Shown here one piece after another: positions 1-8,083 of a stretch of 64,000 nucleotides of DNA; the first letter of the stretch is position 1, and every line of letters starts with the position of its first letter. This stretch comes from Mesorhizobium kowhaii (GTDB lineage Bacteria > Pseudomonadota > Alphaproteobacteria > Rhizobiales > Rhizobiaceae). Under the pieces are notes generated by a model that saw only the letters and a program-made list of their open reading frames with translations, was not told the DNA's origin and made no database searches. Position numbers and translations under genes: made by a program. The stretch lies in contig NZ_MZXV01000050.1 in the NCBI RefSeq assembly GCF_003253745.1, forward strand, positions 1-64,000. Reading direction: 5' to 3'.

Positions 1-125
1 TCCAGGCTCTGAAACGTTCCGCCGAGCCGGACGATATCGGCGGTGTCGTCGCCTTCCTCGCCTCCGACGACGCGCGCTGGATCAGCGGCGACACCATCCG
101 GGTCGACGGCGGCTCGAAGCTCTGA
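1..125 (+). CDS. SDR-family oxidoreductase, C-terminal fragment (cut by window edge)
   Basis: Only the last 40 codons lie in the window. They carry the C-terminal signature of short-chain dehydrogenases: a 'AEPDDIGGVVAFLASDDARW' segment followed by 'ISGDTIRVDGGSKL' and a stop. In this family the stretch shapes the substrate-binding end of the NAD(P)-binding Rossmann fold. Substrate cannot be inferred because the YxxxK active site is upstream of the window. The downstream MFS gene begins about 30 nt later on the same strand, so the two could be cotranscribed. Confidence 0.85.
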   Translation, partial: QALKRSAEPDDIGGVVAFLASDDARWISGDTIRVDGGSKL

Positions 126-155
126 AGTCTCTCCGCCAGCGCCAGGAGCGTGCCG

Positions 156-1451
156 ATGTCAGTCGTCCGAAGAGAAAGGTCATCAAACCGTACTGTAAGG
201 CGGTCCGGACCTTTGGCACTCGGCCGACAGGCGAGCTTCTGGGTGTCGGCAGGCGTTGTCGTTCATACCTTCTGGAGCAGCGCCGCACCGGCCATGACCT
301 ACCAACTCTATGCCGACGAATGGCGGCTGACCCATACAGTGACGACGGGCATATTCGCCATCTACCCCATCGTCGTCGTCGCCGTCCTCATCCTCTTCGG
401 GGACATCTCCGACCATATCGGCCGCCGAACGACGATGCTGCTTGGACTTTGCGCATCGCTCATCGGCGCGTTGCTGTTCGCTGTCGCGCCTGACGTATTG
501 TGGCTCTTCGCGGGTCGTGCCTTCATGGGCATTGGCGTCGGCCTGACCGCCGGGCCTTCGACGGCGGCAATGGTGGAGTTCAGCGCCGAGGGCCAGGCGA
601 AGCGAGCCGCTTCCGTCACAGCCGCCGCCCAAGCCTTTGGTTTCACCGGAGCTTTGCTCCTCGGCGGCGCGCTGACGCAATACGCGCCGTGGCCCACCCA
701 TCTCAGCTTCTGGGTCCTGTTCGCCCTGATCGGGCTGCTGTTCGCCGCCACCTGGTTCCTGCCTCGCCATGTCGGCGGCCACGCGTCCAGGCGCTGGCGT
801 CCGAAAGTTTCTTCCTTGCCGCCCGGATTGCGGCCGGCCTTCGCGCTTGCGTCGATCGCGGTGACGACGGCCTATACGCACGGCGTGCTGATCCTGTCGC
901 TCGGCGGGCAAGTCGCGCGGGACCTCGTCGGTTCACCCAACGCCCTCGTCAACGGCGCTGCGCTCTCGCTCTTCGCGATCACCTCCGGCATCCTCGGGAT
1001 CGTCGCCCGAGACCTTCGTCCGCGGCCAGCGATGATGCTGGGGGCGATTGCCTCGTCCGCCGGCATGGGGCTGCTAGCCTGTTCCGTCGCATGGCACGGA
1101 TTGTCGATCTTCCTCGCCGCGACGGCGGTGAGCGGCATCGGCTACAGCCTGCTGTTCCTTGGCGGCCTGGCGCTGATCAACAGCGCGGTTCCCGCTGGCC
1201 ACCGCGGCGGCGTGCTCTCGGCACTCTATCTGTCCGCCTATCTGTCGCTTGGCGCCGTAGCGCTCATCCTCGGCGCAGTGGCTACGCAACGAGGGCTCGC
1301 TCTCGCAATCAACCTCGGAGCCGGCATCATTACCCTGCTCAGCCTCGCTACGATCGGCTTGATCGCGATGCTGGGGATGAGCGTGAATACGCCGGCCATT
1401 CCTTCAACCGCCGACACAGCTCGGCGCTTAACCGACCGACCTGAAGAATGA
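156..1451 (+). CDS. MFS transporter
   Basis: A 431-aa polytopic membrane protein with about 12 hydrophobic segments. It carries major facilitator motif A between helices 2 and 3 (GDISDHIGRRTTMLLGL) and an 'RAFMGIGVGLTAGPSTAAM' stretch like motif B of this superfamily. Length fits the usual 400-450 aa. I chose ATG 156 because AGGAG sits 7 nt upstream; a GTG at 150 is in frame but too close to that site. The cargo is unknown. The SnoaL-like gene follows within 10 nt, suggesting one operon, perhaps drug or metabolite efflux. Confidence 0.88.
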   Translation: MSVVRRERSSNRTVRRSGPLALGRQASFWVSAGVVVHTFWSSAAPAMTYQLYADEWRLTHTVTTGIFAIYPIVVVAVLILFGDISDHIGRRTTMLLGLCASLIGALLFAVAPDVLWLFAGRAFMGIGVGLTAGPSTAAMVEFSAEGQAKRAASVTAAAQAFGFTGALLLGGALTQYAPWPTHLSFWVLFALIGLLFAATWFLPRHVGGHASRRWRPKVSSLPPGLRPAFALASIAVTTAYTHGVLILSLGGQVARDLVGSPNALVNGAALSLFAITSGILGIVARDLRPRPAMMLGAIASSAGMGLLACSVAWHGLSIFLAATAVSGIGYSLLFLGGLALINSAVPAGHRGGVLSALYLSAYLSLGAVALILGAVATQRGLALAINLGAGIITLLSLATIGLIAMLGMSVNTPAIPSTADTARRLTDRPEE

Positions 1452-1461
1452 GGAGAATGAT

Positions 1462-1863
1462 GTGACCAAGACCACTCCGGAACAGAACAAGGCGCTCGTG
1501 TTGGAGGCCTTCGACACGCTGTTCAACAAGCGCGACTACGAAGCCGCTGCGCAGTTTTGGTCAGCGAGCTACATCCAGCACAGCGCTCACATCGAGCCCG
1601 GCCGCGACGGGTTGTTCAACCTGATCCGCAGCGGGCCGAACACGCTACGCTACGAACACCAGCTCATCTTGGCCGAAGGCGACTACGTCATTGTCTACGG
1701 CCGCTTCACCGGCAACGGCCGTCCCGTGGCATGGATAGCCGCCGACGTGGTCAGGGTCGAGGATGGCCGCCTTGCCGAGCACTGGGACGTGCTTCAGGAC
1801 GAGGCGACCGAGGCTGAATCGAAAAGCGGGCGACCGATGTTCGGCGACCGGTTCCCTGCCTGA
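1462..1863 (+). CDS. SnoaL-like / NTF2-fold protein
   Basis: A 133-aa protein with the layout of SnoaL-like polyketide cyclase or ester-cyclase relatives: an N-terminal helix (NKALVLEAFDTLFNKRDYEAAAQFW), then 'YIQHSAHIEPGRDGL', then beta strands ending in 'RVEDGRLAEHWDVLQ'. The fold is a cone-shaped alpha+beta barrel used by many small-molecule enzymes, so the exact reaction cannot be read. The start is GTG 1462, preceded by AGGAG. Its linkage to the upstream MFS gene suggests the two act on the same small molecule, which is inference. Confidence 0.8.
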   Translation: MTKTTPEQNKALVLEAFDTLFNKRDYEAAAQFWSASYIQHSAHIEPGRDGLFNLIRSGPNTLRYEHQLILAEGDYVIVYGRFTGNGRPVAWIAADVVRVEDGRLAEHWDVLQDEATEAESKSGRPMFGDRFPA

Positions 1864-2807
1864 ATTTCGATCGACGGAGTTGCCCGGACCGCAACATCGT
1901 TCGGCGAATGTCTGCTTTCCGCAGCGAAGCCTATGTCCACATATGGCGCAAAGCGGCCCACACTGGGCTGGACCCAAAGGTCGGCTTTCTAGCCCAATTT
2001 CATGAAAGCGGATCTTCCGCATCCGGCCAGTTTCGGTCATTCCGAATGGGAGCTTCCGACCAGTTTCAGTCATCCCGATCGCAGGCCAGTATGGTCGATC
2101 CTGGGGGCATATGATTGGATCCACGTGATACTGCGCAACGCCGGTGGATCACGGATTCATCTCGCAACGACCAGAACTTGAAAAATCCATCCGGATGTTG
2201 CTCGAAAGCCATCTGAGGTCTCCACGATCTATGGTTCCGCGCCGGCGACCGCCGGCGCTCCAACGACAGAACGGCGCATAAACCGCAGTCCTGCGCGCGT
2301 CCGCAACAGCGGACGATTGTCGCGCGTAGGACGGAGGAAATTCGCCCCCGCCGTGGGCGGTGAACGGGACAGCCGCAGGAGCGTCAGCATAGCGCCGGCC
2401 GCAGGACGGGACGCGGGACCGACTGTCCCCGTCCGAGGTGGTCCGCATGCTGCATCAGGGATGGAAGCCGCCCGGCCGAGACCGGATGCGGGCTCGGTTT
2501 ACGACAGCCCGGCCGCCGATCGGCGGCGATGCTCCCTGGTTGCGACCCTTCGCTAAGACACTTCGGCGCGGCTCCCACATCGGCGAGCCTGAACGCAATT
2601 TGGCTAAAGAACTCGACCACGCGCCCCAAGCCTAGGCGACCAATCTTCGTTGGAACTGCGGTGTGGTAGTCCCGCACCCTGGCCGGCCCTTGCCGCGGCT
2701 ACGCAGATTATCAGTCACAAGATCGCAGTAATTCAACGGCAGATTGCGTTCCGTCGCTAGCGACAATATGGTCGCGTTGCTGGACTGCATTTCGCGAGGG
2801 GTCGAGA
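1864..2807. other. Intergenic stretch without a recognisable gene
   Basis: About 940 nt separate the SnoaL-like gene from the nuclease gene. Open frames on both strands here are short and arginine/proline-rich, as expected of antisense or random frames in GC-rich DNA, and none resembles a known family. The only structure I see is the cluster of degenerate repeats annotated separately near 2.0-2.1 kb. The rest may be decayed DNA. Confidence 0.6.
2008..2102. repeat. Degenerate direct repeats, possibly a relic of a mobile-element end
   Basis: A small palindrome GCGGAtctTCCGC (2008-2020) overlaps the first of three related units. Unit 1 (2014-2045) contains GGCCAGTTTCGGTCATTCCGA minus its last base; unit 2 (2053-2078) reads CTTCCGACCAGTTTCAGTCA and on; unit 3 (2084-2102) begins GGCCAGTATGGTCGATCC. 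Spaced imperfect copies of a roughly 20-bp motif are typical of multiple terminal repeats of some insertion sequences, for example the IS21 family, but no transposase lies nearby. Identity is uncertain. Confidence 0.4.
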
Positions 2808-4622
2808 ATGTATTTCCGTTTACGTTTTGTCGGTTTAGCCATTGCTGGTGCCACAACAGCTGCGTTCCTTGTCTCGACAATGGCGGTGGCTCAGGAAACG
2901 CCGGTGTCTGCGGTACAGGGCGCCGACCACAGATCCCCCGTCGCAGGCGGAGGGGTTTTGACCCTATCAGGCGTAGTGACAGAGCTGTTCGGCGACGGTT
3001 TCTTCCTTCAGTCCACGGCACCGGACAACGATCCGGCCACCTCGGAGGGCCTCTACGTCTTTCTGCGCAACGTCGCGGCCTTCCCAGCTCATGACGTCGG
3101 GAGCCTCGTCACGGTGACGGGACGCCCCGTCGAATTCCAGCCCTTCACCGAAGGCTTTCCGCCCAGTCGGACCGTGGTCGCCTGCGGGACGATTGAAACG
3201 TCGACCATCCCAAACGAAGACCGAAAGTCTTACCTCACGATTACCGAACTTAATAATGTCACGGCGATGACCGTAAAGGGCACCGCGGCCGTCCCCGCGC
3301 CGGTGCCGCTGATGCCGCCGGGGGCAACGGCCTCCATCGCTTTTGCAGACGTTCCGAACACGCCGTTCGATCCGGCAAATCATCCTCGTGACTACTTTGA
3401 ATCCCTCGAGGGCATGCGCGTCAGTATCGATGACGCGTTGGCCGTGTCCGCGCGGGACAACAAGATCGTCTATGTCGCTGCACGCGCGAACCTCCAGCCA
3501 GGCGAACTGACCGTCGATGGACTGCCTATCAGTATCCCTGGCCACATCTTTCCGGAAATTACGCGGGTACGCTTGCCGGCGACACAACCAACAATCGTCG
3601 TCGATCCTGGCACGCTCCTTGGCGACCTCACGGGCGTCGTTACTTACGAGAATGGCGAGTACATGGTGGCGCTCGATCACGTGATCGATCCGGCATCCCT
3701 GACGCAGCCTGCCGCGCCCGAAGCGCCGCCCGCCCCGATGCAGGGTTTGCGCATCGCAACGTTCAATGCCGAGAATCTCGACGCGAATGACCCGCCGTCG
3801 CGCTTCACTCGCATTGCTGAGCAGATCGTGGAATCGCTCGGCGCGCCGGATATCCTTGCCCTCCAAGAAGTCCAGGACGACGATGGTGTTGATGTCACGA
3901 TGACGGTCACCGCGGGTGCCACCCTCGCGAAGCTAATTGCCGCGATCGGGGCCGCTAATGGCCCTGCTTACGAGATTGTTGCTCTCGATCCACTGGTGCC
4001 CAATGCCGATGGTGGTCAGCCTGGTGGCAACATCCGCAACGTCTATCTCGTCAAGAGCGGGGCGGGCGTTGCGGTCGGGGCGGTCGAGCGACTGTTCGAT
4101 ACAGCCGACCGGTGCGAGGAGGGTGTAAATCCGTTCTATCAGTCGAGAAAGCCGTTGCTGGCGACACTCACAGTGAACGGGATGCTTTACGTTTTGCTAA
4201 ATGTCCACCTGAGCTCAAAGGTCGGGGACCAGGGGCTCTACTCGAAAGCGGAGGATCCCGTGCCGCAGTCGTCGGCAGGGCGACGCGCACAGGCGGAAGC
4301 CATCGTCGCTGAGTTGGAGTCACGTTTTGGCACGAACCCGCCCCGGATTATTATTCTCGGCGACTTCAACGATGTCACAGAGGCCGCCACGCTTGCTCCC
4401 TTCGAGGCGGGCAGCCTTGGCCTTACTATGCTCCCGGACAGCCGGGGCGAGAACTACACCTTCTCGTCGCAGTTCCACGGCCTGCGGGAGGCCATCGACC
4501 ACATAGTCGTGGGCGGTAGCCTGTCGTCGACCGACGTCACCTCGATCACCTACCTGAACCTCAATGCCGACTTCCGTGACCAAACGAGCGACCACAATCC
4601 GGTCGTCTTGACGCTCAACTAA
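2808..4622 (+). CDS. Secreted endonuclease/exonuclease/phosphatase-family protein
   Basis: A 604-aa protein with an N-terminal signal peptide (hydrophobic core about residues 7-28, cleavage probably after 'AVA'). An N-terminal OB-fold-like half ('LSGVVTELFGDGFFLQ...') is followed by an EEP catalytic domain from about residue 310. EEP motifs visible are 'LRIATFNAENLD', 'DILALQEVQDDDG', 'LLNVHLSSK', 'IIILGDFND' and the terminal 'SDHNPVVLTL', giving the metal-binding E and catalytic D/H residues. The layout matches extracellular nucleases of the ExeM/NucH type, so extracellular DNA degradation is the likely role. A phosphodiesterase on another substrate is possible. The gene stands alone and ends in a terminator. 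Confidence 0.88.
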   Translation: MYFRLRFVGLAIAGATTAAFLVSTMAVAQETPVSAVQGADHRSPVAGGGVLTLSGVVTELFGDGFFLQSTAPDNDPATSEGLYVFLRNVAAFPAHDVGSLVTVTGRPVEFQPFTEGFPPSRTVVACGTIETSTIPNEDRKSYLTITELNNVTAMTVKGTAAVPAPVPLMPPGATASIAFADVPNTPFDPANHPRDYFESLEGMRVSIDDALAVSARDNKIVYVAARANLQPGELTVDGLPISIPGHIFPEITRVRLPATQPTIVVDPGTLLGDLTGVVTYENGEYMVALDHVIDPASLTQPAAPEAPPAPMQGLRIATFNAENLDANDPPSRFTRIAEQIVESLGAPDILALQEVQDDDGVDVTMTVTAGATLAKLIAAIGAANGPAYEIVALDPLVPNADGGQPGGNIRNVYLVKSGAGVAVGAVERLFDTADRCEEGVNPFYQSRKPLLATLTVNGMLYVLLNVHLSSKVGDQGLYSKAEDPVPQSSAGRRAQAEAIVAELESRFGTNPPRIIILGDFNDVTEAATLAPFEAGSLGLTMLPDSRGENYTFSSQFHGLREAIDHIVVGGSLSSTDVTSITYLNLNADFRDQTSDHNPVVLTLN

Positions 4623-4623
4623 C

Positions 4624-4650
4624 CGCCCGTGTTTGCGGGCCGTTTTGTGT
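4624..4650 (+). terminator. Intrinsic terminator after the nuclease gene
   Basis: Two bases after the stop codon comes GCCCG-tgtttg-CGGGC followed by CGTTTTGTGT. A GC-rich stem with a short loop and a T-rich tail fits a rho-independent terminator for the plus-strand nuclease gene. Confidence 0.7.
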
Positions 4651-4674
4651 GCTCCTGCCTGATCGTTACGCTCC

Positions 4675-4887
4675 CTAAGTCGCGTCCATCGTGAGTCGTT
4701 TTGATGCACGGCACACCACAATATTTTTGTTATCCCACATCTCAAGTTCCTCAACCGGATACAGCACCGCTTTTCCGATCTTGACGTAGGCCGATCTAAT
4801 CCTCATGGCTCGCCAGTTTCGAAGCGTCCCAACAGAGATGCTACCACGGTAGCGTTCCGAGACTTCCTCAGCCGTCAGATATTTCAT
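4675..4887 (-). CDS. Small helix-turn-helix protein (excisionase/AlpA-like fold)
   Basis: A 70-aa protein beginning MKYLTAEEVSERYRG. The 'LTAEEVSERYRGSISVGTLRNWRA...YVKIGKAVLYPVEELEMW' layout is that of MerR/HTH_17 winged-helix proteins, which include phage and ICE excisionases and AlpA-like regulators. I chose the ATG at 4887 because GGAG lies about 8 nt upstream and the longer frame from 4983 has an unrelated N-terminus. No integrase is visible nearby, so whether it is an excisionase or a regulator is open. Confidence 0.65.
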   Translation of the reverse strand: MKYLTAEEVSERYRGSISVGTLRNWRAMRIRSAYVKIGKAVLYPVEELEMWDNKNIVVCRASKRLTMDAT

Positions 4888-5105
4888 CGGGGTCTCCAGA
4901 TGTTCGCCGGCGGCTGCGCTGCTGGTGGCATCCCAGCCATTGCCTGCGAGCAGGCTCATGCACGCTTCCGAACCGTTGATCATCCAACTTCACGGCTATG
5001 ACTGACGTCGGCGCACGACCCTCCATGGCCACCTGCGTTGGCCAAAATACCCGCCGTCTCGTTCGCAACGATGGCGGCAGTGTCTATGTCAAAATAGACG
5101 ACGCG

Positions 5106-6114
5106 CTATCCGTTGCGCACCATGTGAACCGCGAGATCGAGACAGCGGCTGGCATAGCCCCATTCATTGTCGTACCAGGCGATAAGCTTGGTCAGGCCTT
5201 CGGATGTCTGCATTCCCGCCTGCGCGTCGAAAATGGCGCTGTGGGGATTCCCGCGCAGATCGGTCGAGACGACCGGCTCGTCGCAATATTCGAGAATGCC
5301 GCGATACGCATCCGCCGCCGCCTCCCGAATTGCCTCGCAGATTTCGGCGTACGATGCGTTGGAGCGCAGCCGGCAGGTCAGATCGATCATCGACACATCC
5401 GCGACCGGTACGCGCACCGCCATGCCGTTGATGCGCCCGCTCAGTTCGGGAACGACCCTGCCGACCATGCGCGCTGCACCGGTCGTCGCCGGAATGATGT
5501 TGTTGAAGACACTGCGCCCGAAGCGCCAATCGTCGCGCGCAACGCCGTCGACGGTGTTCTGGCTCGCCGTCGCCGCATGCACAGTCATCATCAGCGCCTC
5601 TTGGAGGCCGAAGACGTCGTTGATGAGGTTGGCCAGCGGCGCCACGCAATTGGTCGTGCATGACGCATTTGAGACAATTGCCTGCCCGGCATAGTCCGTC
5701 GCATTCACCCCCATGACGAAGACTGGCGTGTCGTCGTTCGGCGGCGCCGAAAGGAGCACCTTGCCGGCGCCGGCGCGAACATGGCCTTCGGCCTGTTCTG
5801 TCGTCAGGAAGCGCCCAGTCGACTCGATCACCAGATCCACCCCGGTATCGGCCCAATGGATCGCGCTGGGGTCCTTTTCCTCGAAGGCGACGACTACACG
5901 TCCGCCAATGCGCAGCGCGCTTTCTTCCGCAACGATCTCTCCGGCAAAACCGCCATGCACACTGTCATATTTCAACAGATAGGCGAGATGGATCGGTGGG
6001 CAGCAGATCATTCACCGCGACGATGTCGATATCGTCTCGCACCATTGCGGCGCGGAACACCATGCGGCCGATCCGGCCGAAGCCGTTGATACCGATACGT
6101 ACCTTGGAACTCAT
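5106..6114 (-). pseudogene. gap: Glyceraldehyde-3-phosphate dehydrogenase, frameshifted
   Basis: The reading starts at ATG 6114 with 'SSKVRIGINGFGRIGRMVFRAA...DIVAVNDLLPTD', the GAPDH NAD-binding N-terminus, preceded by AAGGA. Near 5990 the frame shifts by one: 'HLAYLLKYDSVHG' and everything after, including the catalytic 'SNASCTTNCVAPL' and the terminal 'WYDNEWGYA', is in another frame. Deleting one G at about 5990-5991 would restore a single protein of about 335 aa, the normal family length. GAPDH oxidatively phosphorylates glyceraldehyde-3-phosphate in glycolysis. Either the gene is inactivated or the extra base is a sequencing error. A TetR gene is divergent upstream. Confidence 0.9.
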
Positions 6115-6220
6115 TTTCAGTCCTTGTTCTCGTCAACCGAAGCATTGGGCGGATGCGGGGGCGTGATTCCCCGGCGCAGTTGCGGCTGTTGCTATTATCG
6201 TGTTTTTTCCCTCTCTTTTT

Positions 6221-6236
6221 TATGCTAGTTCGCATA
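6221..6236. promoter_or_regulatory. Candidate TetR operator
   Basis: TATGC-TAGTTC-GCATA is a perfect 5-bp inverted repeat with a 6-nt spacer, in the 162-nt gap between the divergent gap and TetR genes. A further GCATAGAAA occurs just before the TetR start. Position and symmetry fit autoregulation by the TetR protein and control of the gap gene; this is inference. Confidence 0.45.
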
Positions 6237-6276
6237 GAAAGGTGGCGCAATCAATTTGTTGCGGATTGGCATAGAA

Positions 6277-6918
6277 ATGGAACGCAAACTTTCTCGCGGC
6301 CGACCCAGGGAATATGAGCCAGAGCAAGCTTTGAAAGCGGCCCTTGGTGAATTTAGAAGGCGCGGCTATGCCGCCACCTCGCTCGATCATCTGTCGGAAG
6401 CGACGAAAATGGCGCGGCCGAGCCTTTATGCGGCCTTCGGCAACAAGCTCGAAATCTATCGCAAAGCCGTCAGACAATATGCTGACGAATCCGTCGAGCG
6501 GCGGACGCACGCCCTCTTCGACGAGCCGTCGCTCCACAAGGGACTGGAAGATTATTTCGGCGAGATCGTCGGCGCCTATGTTTCGAGTGAGGGCGAACCG
6601 CTCGGCTGCCCGATTCTGAGCGTCATCTCGGGTGAGGCTGCCGCTGATCCCGAGATTGGAGCGGAACTGGCCGCCGCCGTAGAAAAGACCGACACCCAGT
6701 TCCGGCGGCGGATGAGAATGGCGGCCGATGCCGGAGAAATATCGGCCGACGCGGATATGGTTGGTATCGCAGCGATGCTTGCCGCGCTCCAGCACAGCCT
6801 GGCGCTTCGCGCGCGTGCCGGCGAGAGCAGGCCAAAACTATTGAGAATCGCCCGATCGCATATCACGCTGGTGCTCAAGGCGGCTGGATATGCTGGCGTT
6901 GAGACAACGCGCAATTGA
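6277..6918 (+). CDS. TetR/AcrR-family transcriptional regulator
   Basis: A 213-aa regulator. The N-terminal helix-turn-helix is clear: 'ALKAALGEFRRRGYAATSLDHLSEATKMARPSLYAAFGNKLEIYRKAV' (about residues 17-64), with the 'LYAAFGNKxxIY' recognition-helix signature. The remainder is an alpha-helical ligand-binding domain of normal length. I chose ATG 6277; an upstream TTG would add seven residues. The gene is divergent from the gap gene with a palindrome between them, so it probably represses itself and perhaps gap. The ligand is unknown. Confidence 0.88.
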   Translation: MERKLSRGRPREYEPEQALKAALGEFRRRGYAATSLDHLSEATKMARPSLYAAFGNKLEIYRKAVRQYADESVERRTHALFDEPSLHKGLEDYFGEIVGAYVSSEGEPLGCPILSVISGEAAADPEIGAELAAAVEKTDTQFRRRMRMAADAGEISADADMVGIAAMLAALQHSLALRARAGESRPKLLRIARSHITLVLKAAGYAGVETTRN

Positions 6919-7079
6919 TCGCGCTAAGAACCGTTCACGTGGCTATTGCGTCAAATTGCGGCCTATCGCCCGAATGCTACAAGTCACGGCTGTCGAAGGT
7001 TGGTGAATCCAGCCAGAAGCATCGTTCGAGGTCTCGGGGGATCGGTGCAGCGATAACTCGAATCGCGCGGCCGGTAGCC

Positions 7080-7215
7080 TCAAGCGCTGGTCAGCAACCG
7101 ATATCCGCCCTGAGCCGCGTCACCTGCGGCCTTTCTTGAAGCCAGATCGGTCGCCATGAAGCGCGCCAGCATCGGCGCGACGAGCTTCGCGGTGCGCCGA
7201 TCGCGAAATGCTTTC
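7080..7215 (-). pseudogene. 3' relic of a DUF2274 gene
   Basis: In one minus frame this stretch reads 'RTAKLVAPMLARFMATDLASRKAAGDAA...' to a stop at 7080. It matches the C-terminus of the intact DUF2274 protein at 21231-21455, 'PARLIAPMIERFMATDRAFAKARR'. The DNA also matches: both copies contain GTCGCCATGAAGCGC and ATCGGCGCGA in the same order. The 5' half and start codon are missing. DUF2274 genes normally close trb operons, so this is debris from a second conjugative element or from rearrangement of this one. Confidence 0.7.
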
Positions 7216-7776
7216 ATCGATCTGCGCGCCGGGAAGATCGAGAAACAGATACCAGAACAAGGCGGTTTCTGTTTCGACTCCTTCGATTGGGGCATAGAGC
7301 AATCGGTCGAATCCGCCGAGCCGGAAGCCATACCTCGCATAGAAGCGACAAGCCGGCAGGTTATTGCTCTGCGTTTCGAGGCGAATGCCCCGCAGTCTCT
7401 GATCTCGCGCCCAAGCGACCGCTGTGTCCATGAGCGAACGCCCGACTTGCCCGCGACGTACATGCCGATCGACGGCAAAATCAGTAATCGCGGCCAGGTT
7501 GTTCCAGGATTTCTCGACCGCGACGAAACCCACTGGTAGCTCTCCCGATAATGCCACGAAGACGGCTCGATCAGGCTTGCATAGATGGCCTGCTAGAGAA
7601 CGCGCATCAAAGCCGTATGCCTTGCGGTGCGGCTTGCGGGTCACAGTCTTGGCGATATCCGCACTATCGAAAGGAGGTACGGCCTCCTCATCGATTTGGA
7701 ATGAATAGTCCAAACCTTCGAGCTCGCGCAGCAATTCCGCCGTACCGTGCACAATGCTTACGTCATGATTGAACAT
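7120..7776 (-). CDS. GNAT acetyltransferase, streptothricin-acetyltransferase-like, with altered C-terminus
   Basis: About 218 aa. The core (to about residue 185) has GNAT acetyl-CoA elements: 'VEKSWNNLAAITDFAVDR', the P-loop-like 'RRGQVGRSLMDTAVAWA', and 'IRLETQSNNLPACRFY' with 'ARYGFRLGGFDRLLY' and 'ALFWYLF'. This pattern is that of Sat/SttH-type streptothricin acetyltransferases, which inactivate the antibiotic by N-acetylation. The last 35 residues are not part of the family: they are the DUF2274 relic read in the wrong frame, so the stop codon comes from foreign DNA. The start is ATG 7776 or TTG 7782. Activity may persist because the core is intact. Confidence 0.78.
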   Translation of the reverse strand: MFNHDVSIVHGTAELLRELEGLDYSFQIDEEAVPPFDSADIAKTVTRKPHRKAYGFDARSLAGHLCKPDRAVFVALSGELPVGFVAVEKSWNNLAAITDFAVDRHVRRGQVGRSLMDTAVAWARDQRLRGIRLETQSNNLPACRFYARYGFRLGGFDRLLYAPIEGVETETALFWYLFLDLPGAQIDESISRSAHREARRADAGALHGDRSGFKKGRR

Positions 7777-7829
7777 CGTCAATTGGGCCCTTTCCCCCGA
7801 CGAACACGAGTGATGTGACTATGCGCCCT

Positions 7830-7905
7830 GTCCGCCAAAAGGCGGACCGATCCGGCTTTAAGCCGTAACCCGAAGCCACCGCCTTTCAGGCGGTGGAGCA
7901 TTCAC
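7830..7905 (+). mobile_element. Orphan IS200/IS605-like right end with three hairpins
   Basis: Three hairpins lie in a row: GTCCGCCaaaaGGCGGAC (7830-7847), CGGCTttaAGCCG (7853-7865) and CCACCGCCTttcAGGCGGTGG minus one base (7876-7896), the last flanked by GAAG on the left and AGCATTCAC on the right. A subterminal hairpin a few bases before TTCAC is the right-end signature of IS200/IS605 elements carrying tnpB, where the same sequence forms the omega-RNA scaffold. No tnpA or tnpB frame lies to the left, so this is a solo end. It abuts the broken aldehyde dehydrogenase relic. Confidence 0.5.
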
Positions 7906-8083
7906 AACTATCGTGCAATCCCGCGGCGAGCGCCGGAGGGTACCTTCCAGCACGCCATCAGCAATGGATAGTTCCATGGGATAATCGCGCCAACTCGGTG
8001 GCCGGATCGACCACGTCCAACATTGCGCCCTTGGCCGACGGCACAAACCGTCCATTGATGCAGATGTCTCGCTGCACGCTCAT
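7906..8083 (-). pseudogene. Aldehyde dehydrogenase relic (betaine-aldehyde-dehydrogenase-like)
   Basis: Starting at ATG 8083 the frame reads 'SVQRDICINGRFVPSAKGA' and then 'MLDVVDPAT', a clear ALDH N-terminus. It then jumps, out of frame, to 'GAIIPWNYPLLMACWKV', which in intact ALDHs lies over 100 residues further on, and to a further shifted 'CTIVVN' stretch that ends at the IS200/IS605-like end. The coenzyme-binding and catalytic parts are gone. Its ATG overlaps the stop of the ABC ATPase gene (ATGA), so the intact gene was once the next member of that operon. It implies the operon's pathway made an aldehyde. Confidence 0.75.

Noticed and set aside
2149..2677. Short frames in the 1.9-2.8 kb gap
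   Set aside because: No family resemblance and biased composition; not reported as genes.
4675..4887. Small HTH protein as the element's excisionase
   Set aside because: No integrase or attachment site nearby and it lies far from the transfer genes; kept only as an HTH protein.
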